21,548 bases of DNA from Anaerolineae bacterium (GCA_016934645.1 JAFGSL010000377.1:1-21548); one strand, 5' to 3'. Shown: positions 9,169-17,024, counted from the first letter of the stretch. Numbers and translations: made by a program. The notes: a model not told the origin generated them from the sequence alone.

Positions 9169-11096
9169 ACGAATCAGCGAATCAGCAAATCAGCGAATCA
9201 GAGAATGTGGAGACAAAGCCAGCAGATGGGAACAACAATTCTGAAACAGGCAAGAATCAGGAATTGGCCGCGACCCCCAACGCAAAACCCAAAACCCTAA
9301 ACCCTAAACCAGACAGCGAGGATGATCTCCCCAAGCTGCCGACCTGGAAATATCTGTTCAAGTTGATGACGCTGCGGCCCTGGTGGTTCTTGCTGCTGGT
9401 CGCGGTGAACTTAATGGTCTTTGCGGTGGGCTTTCAGGCGACCGGGTTGCTCACCCGTGCTTTCTTCAACAGTCTGACCGGCGACGCGCCGGTGACTCTG
9501 AGTCCGTATGCCTTGAGCGCGTTGGTCGTGGGCGTTGCGCTGGCACGGGCTGCCTTTATCTTCGCCGACATCAGCCTGCACGTCTTCAACCGCTTCACGT
9601 ATGGCGCGTTGCTGCGCAAGAACTTGTTCAGCAGTATCCTGGATCGTCCCGGCGCGCGCGCCGTCCCCGATTCTCCCGGCGAGGCCATCAGCCGCTTCCG
9701 CGGCGATGTGGATGAGTTTTCCGGCTTCATCGTCGAGCTGGTTTTCCCCTTCTCCTTCGGCGTGTTCGCCATCATCGCGCTGACGGTGATGATGCAGGTG
9801 AACGCCCGCATCACGACGATCGTCTTTTTGCCGCTGGTCATCGTCACGGTGTTTGCGAACCTGGCGATCAAGCGCATCGAGGCTTACCGCAAGGCGCTGC
9901 GCAAGGCCACTGGGCGGATCAGCGACTTCGTCGGTGAGTTGTTCGGCGCAGCACAGGCCGTGAAGGTGGCAACGGCGGAACAGCGGATGCTCCATCACCT
10001 CCGCGAACTGAACGAGGTGCGCCGCAAGGCCGCGCTGCGCGACCGGCTCTTCCGCGAGTTGTTCAACTCGGTCTTCTGGAATGCCGTCAACCTGGGAACC
10101 GGCGCAATCTTGCTGCTTTCCGGTCAAGCCATCCGCGCGGGCACGTTCACCGTGGGCGATTTCGCGCTCTTCACCTTCTACCTGGGATTCGTCACCGACT
10201 TCACCGGCATGCTCGGTGGGTTCTGGGCGTGGTACAAACAAATCGGCGTCTCACTGGGGCGGATGGTCAGGTTGCTACAAGGCGAATCACCGGAGGTCCT
10301 GGTTGCCCACGGACCGGTGTACATGTCGGGCGATCTGCCTGATATTCCCTACGTCGCCAAGACGGATGCGCACCGCCTGGAACTGCTCACAGCGGTGGAC
10401 TTGACCTACAAGTATCCCGATACCGGGCGTGGCGTTGAGAACATCCATCTGTCGGTCGATCGCGGCAATTTCGTCGTCATCACGGGACGCGTTGGTTCGG
10501 GGAAGACGACGCTGCTGCGCGCGTTGCTGGGTCTACTACCCAAGGATACCGGTGAGATTTACTGGAACGGCGTCCTGATCGAAGACCCGGCGACGTTCTT
10601 CGTGCCGCCACGCAGCGCCTATACCTCGCAGGTCCCGCTTTTGTTCAGCGAGTCGCTGAAGGATAACATCCTGATGGGTTTGCCGGAAGACAAGATCGAC
10701 ATCCAGGAGGCGATCCGGCTGGCGGTGATGGAGGACGATCTGGCGGACTTGGAGCACGGACTCGACACGATGCTCGGGACGAAAGGCGTCAAAATCTCCG
10801 GCGGGCAGCGCCAGCGAACGGCAGCGGCGCGGATGTTTGTACGCGACCCGGAACTGCTTGTTTTCGACGACCTTTCCAGCGCGCTCGACGTGGAAACCGA
10901 ACTCACGCTATGGGAGCGTGTCTTCGAACAGCGCGATGCAACGTGTCTCGTCGTCTCGCATCGCCGTCCGGCGTTGCGGCGTGCCGATCACATCATCGTT
11001 CTCAAGGACGGCAAAATCGAAGCGGAGGGTAAGCTCGAGGACCTTTTGGAGACGAGCGAAGAGATGCAAGCATTGTACCGGGAAGTCCGCGAATAG
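9165..11096 (+). CDS. ABC exporter, degenerate-site subunit, cassette 2
   Basis: A 643-residue paralog of the 5343 gene, overlapping the preceding gene by ATGA with GGAGGAGG upstream. Residues 1-54 form a hydrophilic tail absent from the cassette 1 paralog, whose N-terminus (LPTW) aligns at residue 58. The tail is encoded by an octamer repeat and a telomere-like heptamer repeat. The membrane domain (about 70-375) is followed by ATPase motifs: Walker A GRVGSGKT (Lys447), Gln489, ISGGQ (544-548), Walker B LLVFDD with Asp569 replacing the catalytic Glu, and His599. The division of labour is the same as in cassette 1. The gene is followed 11 bases later by a strong hairpin. Confidence 0.88.
   Translation: MNESANQQISESENVETKPADGNNNSETGKNQELAATPNAKPKTLNPKPDSEDDLPKLPTWKYLFKLMTLRPWWFLLLVAVNLMVFAVGFQATGLLTRAFFNSLTGDAPVTLSPYALSALVVGVALARAAFIFADISLHVFNRFTYGALLRKNLFSSILDRPGARAVPDSPGEAISRFRGDVDEFSGFIVELVFPFSFGVFAIIALTVMMQVNARITTIVFLPLVIVTVFANLAIKRIEAYRKALRKATGRISDFVGELFGAAQAVKVATAEQRMLHHLRELNEVRRKAALRDRLFRELFNSVFWNAVNLGTGAILLLSGQAIRAGTFTVGDFALFTFYLGFVTDFTGMLGGFWAWYKQIGVSLGRMVRLLQGESPEVLVAHGPVYMSGDLPDIPYVAKTDAHRLELLTAVDLTYKYPDTGRGVENIHLSVDRGNFVVITGRVGSGKTTLLRALLGLLPKDTGEIYWNGVLIEDPATFFVPPRSAYTSQVPLLFSESLKDNILMGLPEDKIDIQEAIRLAVMEDDLADLEHGLDTMLGTKGVKISGGQRQRTAAARMFVRDPELLVFDDLSSALDVETELTLWERVFEQRDATCLVVSHRRPALRRADHIIVLKDGKIEAEGKLEDLLETSEEMQALYREVRE
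9171..9206 (+). repeat. Octamer tandem repeat in ABC gene 5' end
   Basis: Four units of GAATCAGC with single-base variants (9171-9178, 9179-9186, 9187-9194, 9195-9202) plus a half unit encode [12 protein letters not shown] directly after the start codon. An eight-base period does not preserve codons, so the frame changes with each unit and the peptide is not itself repetitive. Confidence 0.75.
9285..9310 (+). repeat. AAACCCT telomere-like heptamer in coding sequence
   Basis: AAACCCA, AAACCCT, AAACCCT and a partial AAACC follow one another in frame and encode KPKTLNPKP in the N-terminal tail of the 9165 gene. The unit equals the plant telomere heptamer, but here it is only a short interstitial repeat. 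The same AAACCCTAAA core recurs in the hairpin at 14518-14550. Confidence 0.7.
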
Positions 11097-11107
11097 ATTT
11101 CACAACA

Positions 11108-11141
11108 CAGCGGACACAGAGGGAGACCTCTGTGTCCGCTG
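11108..11141 (+). terminator. Hairpin after exporter cassette 2
   Basis: A perfect 15-base-pair stem (11108-11122 with 11127-11141; arm CAGCGGACACAGAGG) closes a GAGA loop, which is a GNRA tetraloop and very stable in RNA. It begins 11 bases after the stop of the 9165 gene. There is no T run after it, so it may be an intrinsic terminator of reduced efficiency, a 3' stabiliser, or a dispersed palindrome. Confidence 0.55.
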
Positions 11142-11186
11142 CTGGTATTGAACCTAGTACAGCACAACATAAATCCCTCCCTAGTT

Positions 11187-11284
11187 TACAGCTTCAAGGG
11201 GATCGCCAGATCCCCGGCTATGTGCAGGAGTCGGGGATCTGGCGATCCCCTCTGAGCATCATTATCTGGGTCTGAAAGCTGTAG
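11187..11284. repeat. Nested inverted repeat between convergent genes
   Basis: A perfect 20-base inverted repeat (11197-11216 and 11232-11251, loop 15 bases) is surrounded by a second 8-base pair of arms, TACAGCTT (11187-11194) and AAGCTGTA (11277-11284). Each inner arm is itself palindromic (GGGGATC-N4-GATCCCC), so it can fold as one long hairpin or as two small ones. It lies between the convergent exporter and aldolase genes and could act as a bidirectional terminator or be a dispersed element. Confidence 0.75.
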
Positions 11285-11294
11285 CCGTAAAGTC

Positions 11295-12368
11295 CTATGC
11301 CACCGTTACATCTTCACACAAATACACATCCTGAATTGCATTCAACAACGCCACGCCGTCGGCCATCGGCTTCTGGAAAGCCTTGCGCCCGCTGATAAGG
11401 CCCGTACCTCCCGCGCGCTTGTTGATGACGGCGGTTTTCACAGCCTGCGCCAGGTCGTTCTTGCCCGACGCGCCGCCGGAGTTGATCAGACCGGCGCGTC
11501 CCATGTAACAGTTCACCACCTGGTAGCGGCACAGGTCGATGGGATGATCGGTACACAATTCGGTGTACATCCGCTCGTCGAGCTTGCCGTAGCTGGAATC
11601 GCCCATGTTGAGCGCCTTGTACCCGCCGTTGTTCTCCGCCAGCTTCTGCTTGACAATGTCCGCCTCGATGGTCACGCCGAGATGGTTGGCCTGCCCCGTC
11701 AGGTCGGCGCTGAGATGGTAGTCCACACCGCCCACCTTGAACGCCGAGTTCCGCAAGTAGCACCACAACACCGTCGCCATGCCCAACTCGTGCGCGCGTT
11801 TGAACGCCGCGCTCACCTCGACGATCTGGCGAGTGGATTCTTCCGAGCCGAAGTAGATCGTCGCGCCGACGGCGACGGCGCCCATATCCCAGGCCTGCTC
11901 GATTTGCGCGAAGAAGACCTGGTCGAACTTGTTCGGATAGGTGAGCAGTTCGTTGTGATTGAATTTGAGGATGAAGGGGATTTTGTGCGCGTACTTGCGC
12001 GCGACCGCGCCCAATACGCCCAACGTGGACGCCACCCCGTTACACCCGCCCTCAATCGCCAGTTCGACGATGTTTTCCGGATCGAAGTAGAGCGGGTTTG
12101 GCGCAAACGACGCGCCGGCAGAGTGCTCGATGCCCTGATCGACCGGCAGAATCGAGAGATAGCCCGTGCCTGACAGCCGCCCGTGACCGAACAGCGCCGC
12201 CATACTGCGCAGCACGCGCGGGGAACGGTCACTCAGCGCGACGACCCGGTCGAGAAAGTCCGGGCCGGGTAAATGTAACTGCTCCTTGGACACCGTCTTG
12301 CACACGTGACCGAGCAGCGACTCGGCATCGTCGCCCAATAACCCTTCAATCGCTTTAATGTCCATCAT
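11295..12368 (-). CDS. fbaB: Class I fructose-bisphosphate aldolase
   Basis: A DhnA-type class I aldolase of about 357 residues that cleaves fructose 1,6-bisphosphate to dihydroxyacetone phosphate and glyceraldehyde 3-phosphate, or runs the reverse for gluconeogenesis. Similarity to E. coli FbaB extends over the full length, as recalled: [54 protein letters not shown], and YLRNSAF...[27 protein letters not shown], where the Lys in IVKQK (about 240) is the probable Schiff-base residue, then [14 protein letters not shown]. It is cytoplasmic. Start: GTG-ATG-ATG occurs in series; AAAGG about 7 bases before 12368 favours the first ATG. The gene lies 117 bases downstream of the ECF T gene on the same strand, separated by an inverted repeat, so it may be the last gene of that operon or a separate unit. 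Confidence 0.92.
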   Translation of the reverse strand: MMDIKAIEGLLGDDAESLLGHVCKTVSKEQLHLPGPDFLDRVVALSDRSPRVLRSMAALFGHGRLSGTGYLSILPVDQGIEHSAGASFAPNPLYFDPENIVELAIEGGCNGVASTLGVLGAVARKYAHKIPFILKFNHNELLTYPNKFDQVFFAQIEQAWDMGAVAVGATIYFGSEESTRQIVEVSAAFKRAHELGMATVLWCYLRNSAFKVGGVDYHLSADLTGQANHLGVTIEADIVKQKLAENNGGYKALNMGDSSYGKLDERMYTELCTDHPIDLCRYQVVNCYMGRAGLINSGGASGKNDLAQAVKTAVINKRAGGTGLISGRKAFQKPMADGVALLNAIQDVYLCEDVTVA

Positions 12369-12388
12369 CACTTTCCTTTCTCTTGAAA

Positions 12389-12450
12389 ATATGGATATAC
12401 AGGATGAACAGGATGTCGCTTAAAATCCTGTCTATCCTGTTCATCCATAT
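12389..12450. repeat. CAGGAT-type imperfect inverted repeat
   Basis: Arms 12389-12414 and 12425-12450 each start, read from outside in, with ATATGGAT and carry two ACAGGAT or AACAGGAT copies; a 10-base loop separates them. The ATCCTGT direct-repeat structure is familiar as a dispersed intergenic element in many large bacterial genomes (general knowledge). It lies between the T-component and aldolase genes and could fold in the transcript. Confidence 0.75.
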
Positions 12451-12484
12451 TGAATGATTTTCTTCCTGCGTCCTGCCTCTTGTC

Positions 12485-13360
12485 TCATTGTGCCCAGGCC
12501 AAAGCCCAGTCCGGTATCCACATATTGCCAATCCCCATAAAACCCAGGATTGTCGAAGTCACGAACATCAACACGCCAAGGGCGATCAACACCTTATCGG
12601 CACGAACATAAGCGAGTTTGTGAACCCACGTGCGGGGCCGCACCCCAAAGGCTCGCAGATCCATCGCGTCGATGATGTCCTCGGCGCCGACGATCGCGTT
12701 GATGGTCACCGGCACCAGCAGCGGTGCCAGCTTGCGGATCTGGGCGATGACACCGCCGGAGAGCTTTTCAACCTCGTAGCCGCGCGCGCGCTGGGCGTCC
12801 ATCGTCACCGTGAAGTCGCGCGCCAGCGTGGGCACGAAACGAAACGCCAGGTCCATCGCATACGCGAATTTATCCGGCAGCCCCAGCCCGCGGAACGTGA
12901 CGCCGTAAAGGCTTGGATCCACCGTGTAGGGAATCGTAATCGCCATCACGGTGATGGCATACATCCGCACGAGCTGGCTTACGGCAAAGATAATCTTTTC
13001 GACAGAGATATCGACAGAAATCTGCCACCCGACGATGGGGAGGGAAAGAGGCCCAAGCTGCTTGATAAGATGTTCTTCGGTGTAGGCATACTGGATGCCG
13101 CCTCTCCCGGTAAAAAACGTCAGGGTCGTCATAATGAGAATGATGATGCTGATCAAAATCCACGCCCGGCGTGTCTCGCGCCAGGTGAGCTTCGCCAAAA
13201 AGAACTGGAGCAGAGCGATGCCCAGGAAGACGAGCAAGATGCGCAAATCCCAGAACTGGATGATGGAGAACAACATCGTCAGCATAAAGATGATTCGCGC
13301 CCGTGGATCCAGACGCTGGATGATGGTGTTCCGTTCACGATAACGCCAGGCGATCAGCAT
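12485..13360 (-). CDS. ecfT: ECF transporter T component (EcfT)
   Basis: A 291-residue membrane protein that couples the ATPases to the substrate-binding S component of an energy-coupling-factor importer. LDPRAR (17-22) is the usual N-terminal motif. Several hydrophobic segments span about 23-140, with another at about 256-275. The two cytoplasmic coupling motifs are present: QRARGYE (ARG at 192-194) and LRAFGVRPR (235-243), the second matching the A-R-x-F-G consensus loosely. Family members are usually about 250-290 residues. The start at 13360 has AAGGGGAATGAA upstream. The gene follows the S component by 143 bases that contain an inverted repeat. Confidence 0.88.
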   Translation of the reverse strand: MLIAWRYRERNTIIQRLDPRARIIFMLTMLFSIIQFWDLRILLVFLGIALLQFFLAKLTWRETRRAWILISIIILIMTTLTFFTGRGGIQYAYTEEHLIKQLGPLSLPIVGWQISVDISVEKIIFAVSQLVRMYAITVMAITIPYTVDPSLYGVTFRGLGLPDKFAYAMDLAFRFVPTLARDFTVTMDAQRARGYEVEKLSGGVIAQIRKLAPLLVPVTINAIVGAEDIIDAMDLRAFGVRPRTWVHKLAYVRADKVLIALGVLMFVTSTILGFMGIGNMWIPDWALAWAQ

Positions 13361-13385
13361 TTCATTCCCCTTGAAAGATTAGTTT

Positions 13386-13495
13386 GCCGACCACGAATTA
13401 CGAAACGAATAAAAGAATTCAAACCGTCCGCTAAACGCAAATCCGCACAAGCGAAGACGCCTATTCGTTTATTCGTGCTGACATTCGTGGCCGGC
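13386..13495. repeat. CCACGAAT-type imperfect inverted repeat
   Basis: The left arm (13386-13418) begins GCCGACCACGAAT and contains ACGAATAAA; the right arm (13461-13495), read in reverse complement, begins GCCGGCCACGAAT and contains ACGAATAAACGAAT. The loop is about 42 bases. CACGAAT-rich palindromes are known as dispersed elements in several environmental phyla (general knowledge). It fills most of the S-T gap of the ECF genes. Confidence 0.7.
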
Positions 13496-13503
13496 ATTTC
13501 ACA

Positions 13504-14406
13504 TCACCGGCCAATCCGGCCTTGTACAGCCTCATAAGCGGCCAACAAAATCGGCGTCAGGATCATCGAGTTGAGGATGTTGGGGCCGGCTGCCGGAGCG
13601 AACTCGCCGATGATGGCCGTCGCAAAACTGTAGCCGTTGACCCAGATGTCGGCGAGGGCGGCGAACCCGATGCCGATGATGATGCCCAACGTACCCCATA
13701 GGTTGACCGCTGCCAGGTCTACGCTGAATCGCTCCAGGATAAACCGTCCGGCGATCACCACCGCGCCACCGATGAGGAAAGCCCAGGCCCAGAAGGAAAA
13801 GTCCTCGATCTCGCCGGTCCACGGGCCGGGCACTTCCGGATTGATGAAGATTATAACTACGGCGATGAGCATCAACACACCGACCAAAATGGTCAGGAAG
13901 TTGAGGCTACGCTTCTTGTCGGCGAAGAGCATCACCAATCCAGGAACAAGTCCCATCAAGCCATTGCCGAGATCCCATGCCGGATACACGCCCCAGCCGG
14001 TGATGAAGTCACCGAGGATGTTGCCCACGGCCCCGGTGAAGAAACCGACAACGGGACCGAAGACGTAGCCGAAGAAAACGGGGATGCAGATCGAGGGCCG
14101 CAGCGAGACCTGGCTGACGGACGGCATCGGGATCGTGTTGAAGATGTAGTTGAAGACGCCGTAGAGCGCCGCGCCGATGGCCATATAGACGACTTGCCGG
14201 GTCCCGACCTGCCAGGCATCGCTCTTGGCCGTGGCAAGGTAAACGGCGAAAACGCCGACGAGACCGAGAGCGGTGACCCCGATCGGGGCTACGCCGCGAA
14301 TCTTGTCGCCGCCGGTGAGGATACTGGCGAGTGCCAGCACCACCACAAAGGCGGCTAACACAACGAGCCAGGTGACCGCGCGATTGGTTTTAAGTTGTTC
14401 AGCCAT
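13504..14406 (-). CDS. ECF transporter S component, substrate unknown
   Basis: A 300-residue multi-pass membrane protein. The region around residues 94-137 (PMPSVSQVSLRPSICIPVFF, then GPVVGFFTGAVGNILGDFI) matches the signature of ECF S components, which bind a vitamin or other micronutrient in the membrane and dock on EcfT. A second similar GIIIGIGFAALADI...ILNSMILTPILLAAYEA block is near the C-terminus. At 300 residues it is clearly longer than the usual 170-220; two extra hydrophobic segments precede the core (about 12-30 and 40-60), and a hydrophilic loop with PEVPGPWTGEIED lies at 190-202. The ATG has AAGGAGATG upstream. No substrate-linked riboswitch or biosynthetic gene sits nearby, so the substrate cannot be assigned. 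Confidence 0.78.
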   Translation of the reverse strand: MAEQLKTNRAVTWLVVLAAFVVVLALASILTGGDKIRGVAPIGVTALGLVGVFAVYLATAKSDAWQVGTRQVVYMAIGAALYGVFNYIFNTIPMPSVSQVSLRPSICIPVFFGYVFGPVVGFFTGAVGNILGDFITGWGVYPAWDLGNGLMGLVPGLVMLFADKKRSLNFLTILVGVLMLIAVVIIFINPEVPGPWTGEIEDFSFWAWAFLIGGAVVIAGRFILERFSVDLAAVNLWGTLGIIIGIGFAALADIWVNGYSFATAIIGEFAPAAGPNILNSMILTPILLAAYEAVQGRIGR

Positions 14407-14517
14407 ACGTTCATCTCCTTTCGTGAGAAATACTAAAGTACGATACCTTCAATGATCGAACAGCAGAACACGTCCCTCCCCCGGCACGTCCGCTGCACGC
14501 ACAACACACATTGCGTC

Positions 14518-14550
14518 AAACCCTAAAGGTCTTGAAGACCTTTAGGGTTT
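14518..14550. repeat. Perfect palindrome at the ATPase stop codon
   Basis: A 16-base arm (AAACCCTAAAGGTCTT) and its exact complement flank a single central base, 33 bases in all. The gene that ends here reads its last codons and stop (AAA CCC TAA) from the right-hand arm. On the minus strand only a short T run follows; on the plus strand the tail TTTATTTTC is more terminator-like, although no plus-strand gene is present. AAACCCTAAA also appears in the repeat at 9285-9310. Confidence 0.8.
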
Positions 14551-16173
14551 ATTTTCTGTAATTGCATGCGCCAATGCTTCAGCCGACATAAAACGTCCCG
14601 TCTCCGGCAGATGCTCCAAATTCGCCTTCAACAGCGACGTCGGCACCAACCGGCAGCGCTCTAATAAGTCAATATCGGTCAGAACTTCGGACGGCGCGCC
14701 ATCGCCGACGATTTGCCCCCCATGCATCAGCACGACCCTGTTGGCGTAGCAAATCGCCAGATCGAGATCGTGGGTGATGAAGAGGATGGCCGCAAATCCC
14801 GGCGTCTGCAGGATGGAATTCATAAAGGCCATATAATTCCAGTAGTCCTGCCCGGCGGTCGGTTCGTCCATCACCAGGATTTTAGAGCGCATCGCCAAAA
14901 CCGCCGCGATGCTGACCCGCTTCTGCTGCCCGAAGGAGAGCGAAAGCGGCGGATAATCCCCCAGTCCGCGCACGTTGACGGCATCCAACGCCTCGTCGAC
15001 GCCCGCCTCGATGGCTTCCTTGCTGAAGCCCAGGTTTTTCGGGCCAAAGGCCAGCTCTTCGCGCACGGTCGGCGCGAAGAGCATGTGACTGGGGCTTTGA
15101 AAGACGTAGCCCAACGTGTGAGCGATCTGGGCAACGCTCATTTTCCGGGTATCGGTCCCTTGAACCAGCACACGGCCTTGGCTAGGTTTCAGCAGCCCGA
15201 TGGCGTGTTTCACCAGCGTCGTCTTCCCGGCGCCGTTAGGGCCAAGGATCGCCGTGATATCGCCCTGACGCAAGGTCAGGTTCACGCCGTGAATGACCTC
15301 CGGGCTGCTCTCGTAAGCGAACGTGACATCCTCGAACGTTACCAGCGGATCGCGACCGTTTGACTTGATCGCCGGTTCGAAGGCAGGAAGCGGAACCTTG
15401 GCCGCGCGTTCCATAACGATGGGCGCGGGCAGCTTGACCTGACGGTAATCCATCAGCCCCATCACCTCGTCCAACGGGCCGGCGTGAGTAATCCTGGCAT
15501 CCTGCATAAAGAGCACCCGGTCGGGGCGGATGCCCAACGCATCCTCGACCCGGTGTTCGATCAGGAGGATGCTGACCCCCTCGTCGGCCAGACGGCGAAA
15601 GAGCGCCAGCGCCTCCTGCGCGCTCGCCGGATCGAGGCTGGCCAACGGCTCATCCAGCAAGAGGATATCCGGGCGCATCGCCAAAACCCCAGCGAGGCTC
15701 ACCTTCTGTTTCTCGCCGCCGGAGAGGTAGAAGGTCTCGCGGTTGCGCAAGTGGGCAATGCCCAGGTACTCAAGCGTCTCGTCCACCCGCTGCCGGATTT
15801 CGTCACGCGGCAGTCCCAGGTTCTCCAAACCGAAAGCGACCTCGGTGAAGACGTGCGCCCCCAGGATTTGCCGTTCCGGGTCTTGCAGCACCGTGCCGAC
15901 GATCTGGGAGATGCGCGACAACGGCATGTCGGCAACATCCTGCCCGTGGAGTGACACGCTGCCATTCAGGTCGCCCTTGTAACTTCGGGGAATCAGGCCG
16001 TTGATGCAGCGAATGAGCGTCGTCTTGCCGCAGCCGCTGGACCCGGCCACGAGCAGCAACTCGCCCGCGTGCAGCGTGAACGACACATCCACAATCGCCG
16101 GTTGCTCGCGCGTCCGGTATTGGAAGGTCAGGTTTTGTATGAAGAGAGGTGGGGATTCATTGGATTGGGTCAA
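14542..16173 (-). CDS. ECF transporter fused double ATPase (EcfA-EcfA')
   Basis: A protein of about 543 residues with two complete ABC domains, energising the S/T components downstream. Numbered from the TTG at 16173: domain 1 has Walker A GSSGCGKT (Lys50), LQDPERQ (Gln97), LSGGE (150-154), LLLDEP (Glu175) and IEHR (His207). Domain 2 has GPNGAGKT (Lys317), FQSPSH (Gln359), LSFGQ (412-416), VMDEP (Glu437) and ITHD (His468). Both halves keep the catalytic Glu, as in other fused ECF ATPases such as YkoD. AGGAGG at 16178-16183 fits the 16173 start; an in-frame TTG at 16194 would place that site inside the gene. It starts 17 bases after the toxin gene, so it may be co-transcribed with the toxin-antitoxin pair. 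Confidence 0.88.
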   Translation of the reverse strand: MTQSNESPPLFIQNLTFQYRTREQPAIVDVSFTLHAGELLLVAGSSGCGKTTLIRCINGLIPRSYKGDLNGSVSLHGQDVADMPLSRISQIVGTVLQDPERQILGAHVFTEVAFGLENLGLPRDEIRQRVDETLEYLGIAHLRNRETFYLSGGEKQKVSLAGVLAMRPDILLLDEPLASLDPASAQEALALFRRLADEGVSILLIEHRVEDALGIRPDRVLFMQDARITHAGPLDEVMGLMDYRQVKLPAPIVMERAAKVPLPAFEPAIKSNGRDPLVTFEDVTFAYESSPEVIHGVNLTLRQGDITAILGPNGAGKTTLVKHAIGLLKPSQGRVLVQGTDTRKMSVAQIAHTLGYVFQSPSHMLFAPTVREELAFGPKNLGFSKEAIEAGVDEALDAVNVRGLGDYPPLSLSFGQQKRVSIAAVLAMRSKILVMDEPTAGQDYWNYMAFMNSILQTPGFAAILFITHDLDLAICYANRVVLMHGGQIVGDGAPSEVLTDIDLLERCRLVPTSLLKANLEHLPETGRFMSAEALAHAITENKP

Positions 16174-16190
16174 AAATCCTCCTGACTTTT

Positions 16191-16619
16191 TCAAGCCCCT
16201 TCGAGAAGCTCTTCAATTTCCCGAATTAGCACGGGTAGATTTGGCCGAATGAAACTCATCTCCGCTGCCGGAACACGATGGTGTTTGATGTCGGGTGGAA
16301 TATGTTTGTGATGAGGATGACTGCTTTGCAGAAGCGGTTCATCAGGATGTGGTTGCGAATCATACCAATACAACTTCTCTGCGCCTCGCCACACTTCGTA
16401 ACCATACCACTCTATCAGCATCGGCAAACGATGATACAGAACTCGTTCACGCACAACCAACCGGATGTCCTGGTCAAAGTATAGCTCTCCTGCCACTCGC
16501 GCCAGAGAACTTCCCCGACGGATAAACCTCATCGTCGAACGGTGAATTGCTGGAAACTGCTCCGACAGTGTATACAGGAATAACTCGTAGTCTTCAGGCG
16601 TACGCAATGGATTGTTCAT
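16191..16619 (-). CDS. TumE-like toxin (DUF6516)
   Basis: A 142-residue protein with the layout I associate with the TumE/DUF6516 family: GELYFDQDIRLVVRERV (about 44-60), an aromatic strand YGYEVWRGAEKLYWYDSQPHP (72-92), the HPHHKHIPPDIKHHR motif (101-115) and a C-terminal ELIRE-type helix. Family members are toxins of type II toxin-antitoxin systems; the exact biochemical activity is not something I can state from sequence. Its ATG overlaps the stop of the upstream small gene (ATGA), the usual translational coupling in such pairs. There is no strong ribosome site of its own. The stop lies 17 bases before the ECF ATPase start. Confidence 0.72.
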   Translation of the reverse strand: MNNPLRTPEDYELFLYTLSEQFPAIHRSTMRFIRRGSSLARVAGELYFDQDIRLVVRERVLYHRLPMLIEWYGYEVWRGAEKLYWYDSQPHPDEPLLQSSHPHHKHIPPDIKHHRVPAAEMSFIRPNLPVLIREIEELLEGA

Positions 16620-16885
16620 GCCGCAACTCGCACCAACCCCGCCAAACTGGGTGCATTCCGTTGTAAGCGTTGAACTTCATTGCGGTATTCGGCCTGACGC
16701 GCCAACCAGGTCCGGTAAATGCTAGCCCATTCACCAAAGTCTAACACCCAATTATCATCTTCAGGCTCTTCACCGCTCATATAGGCAGCATAGAATGTCT
16801 CAGAACGTAAGCCGTACTTGCGTTCAAAATCCAATATTTCTTCTTCCAACGCATGAATATCCGCGAGAATCTCTTGAAGTGTCAT
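16616..16885 (-). CDS. Antitoxin partner of the TumE-like protein
   Basis: An acidic, largely helical 89-residue protein (MTLQEILADIHALEEEILDFERKYGLRSETFYAAYMSGEEPEDD...). The helix with its heptad-like ALEEEILDFERKYG pattern, followed by WVLDFGEWASIYRTWLARQAEYR, resembles small proteins found next to DUF6516 toxins. I therefore infer an antitoxin that neutralises the downstream product and probably represses the operon. No helix-turn-helix is obvious. I chose the ATG at 16885 because GGAGGTGA lies 5 bases upstream; an earlier in-frame ATG at 16900 would include that site in the coding region. A possible -10 (TATACT, minus strand, 16906-16911) lies upstream between two ACTTG copies that could be an operator. 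Confidence 0.62.
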   Translation of the reverse strand: MTLQEILADIHALEEEILDFERKYGLRSETFYAAYMSGEEPEDDNWVLDFGEWASIYRTWLARQAEYRNEVQRLQRNAPSLAGLVRVAA

Positions 16886-17024
16886 GTGACTCACCTCCAT
16901 TTACAAGTATAACGCAAGTTTTCTTACTTTCACAGCATTGCTCTTGACTTCTCCAACCGTCCAAGGCTTCAGTTTTAGCATGAATGGCATCCGCGCCCAA
17001 TGTATCCAGATAAAGGCGCACGGT

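Noticed and set aside
9285..9310. Telomere sequence (AAACCCT)
   Set aside because: Only about three units, inside an intact reading frame of a bacterial ABC gene; an interstitial repeat, not a chromosome end.
14407..14517. Thiamine or other vitamin riboswitch ahead of the S component
   Set aside because: I looked for TPP-type and similar conserved motifs here and upstream of the ATPase gene and found none.
16174..16194. TTG at 16194 as the ECF ATPase start
   Set aside because: It would place the AGGAGG site (16178-16183) inside the gene and overlap the toxin stop; the TTG at 16173 is better placed.
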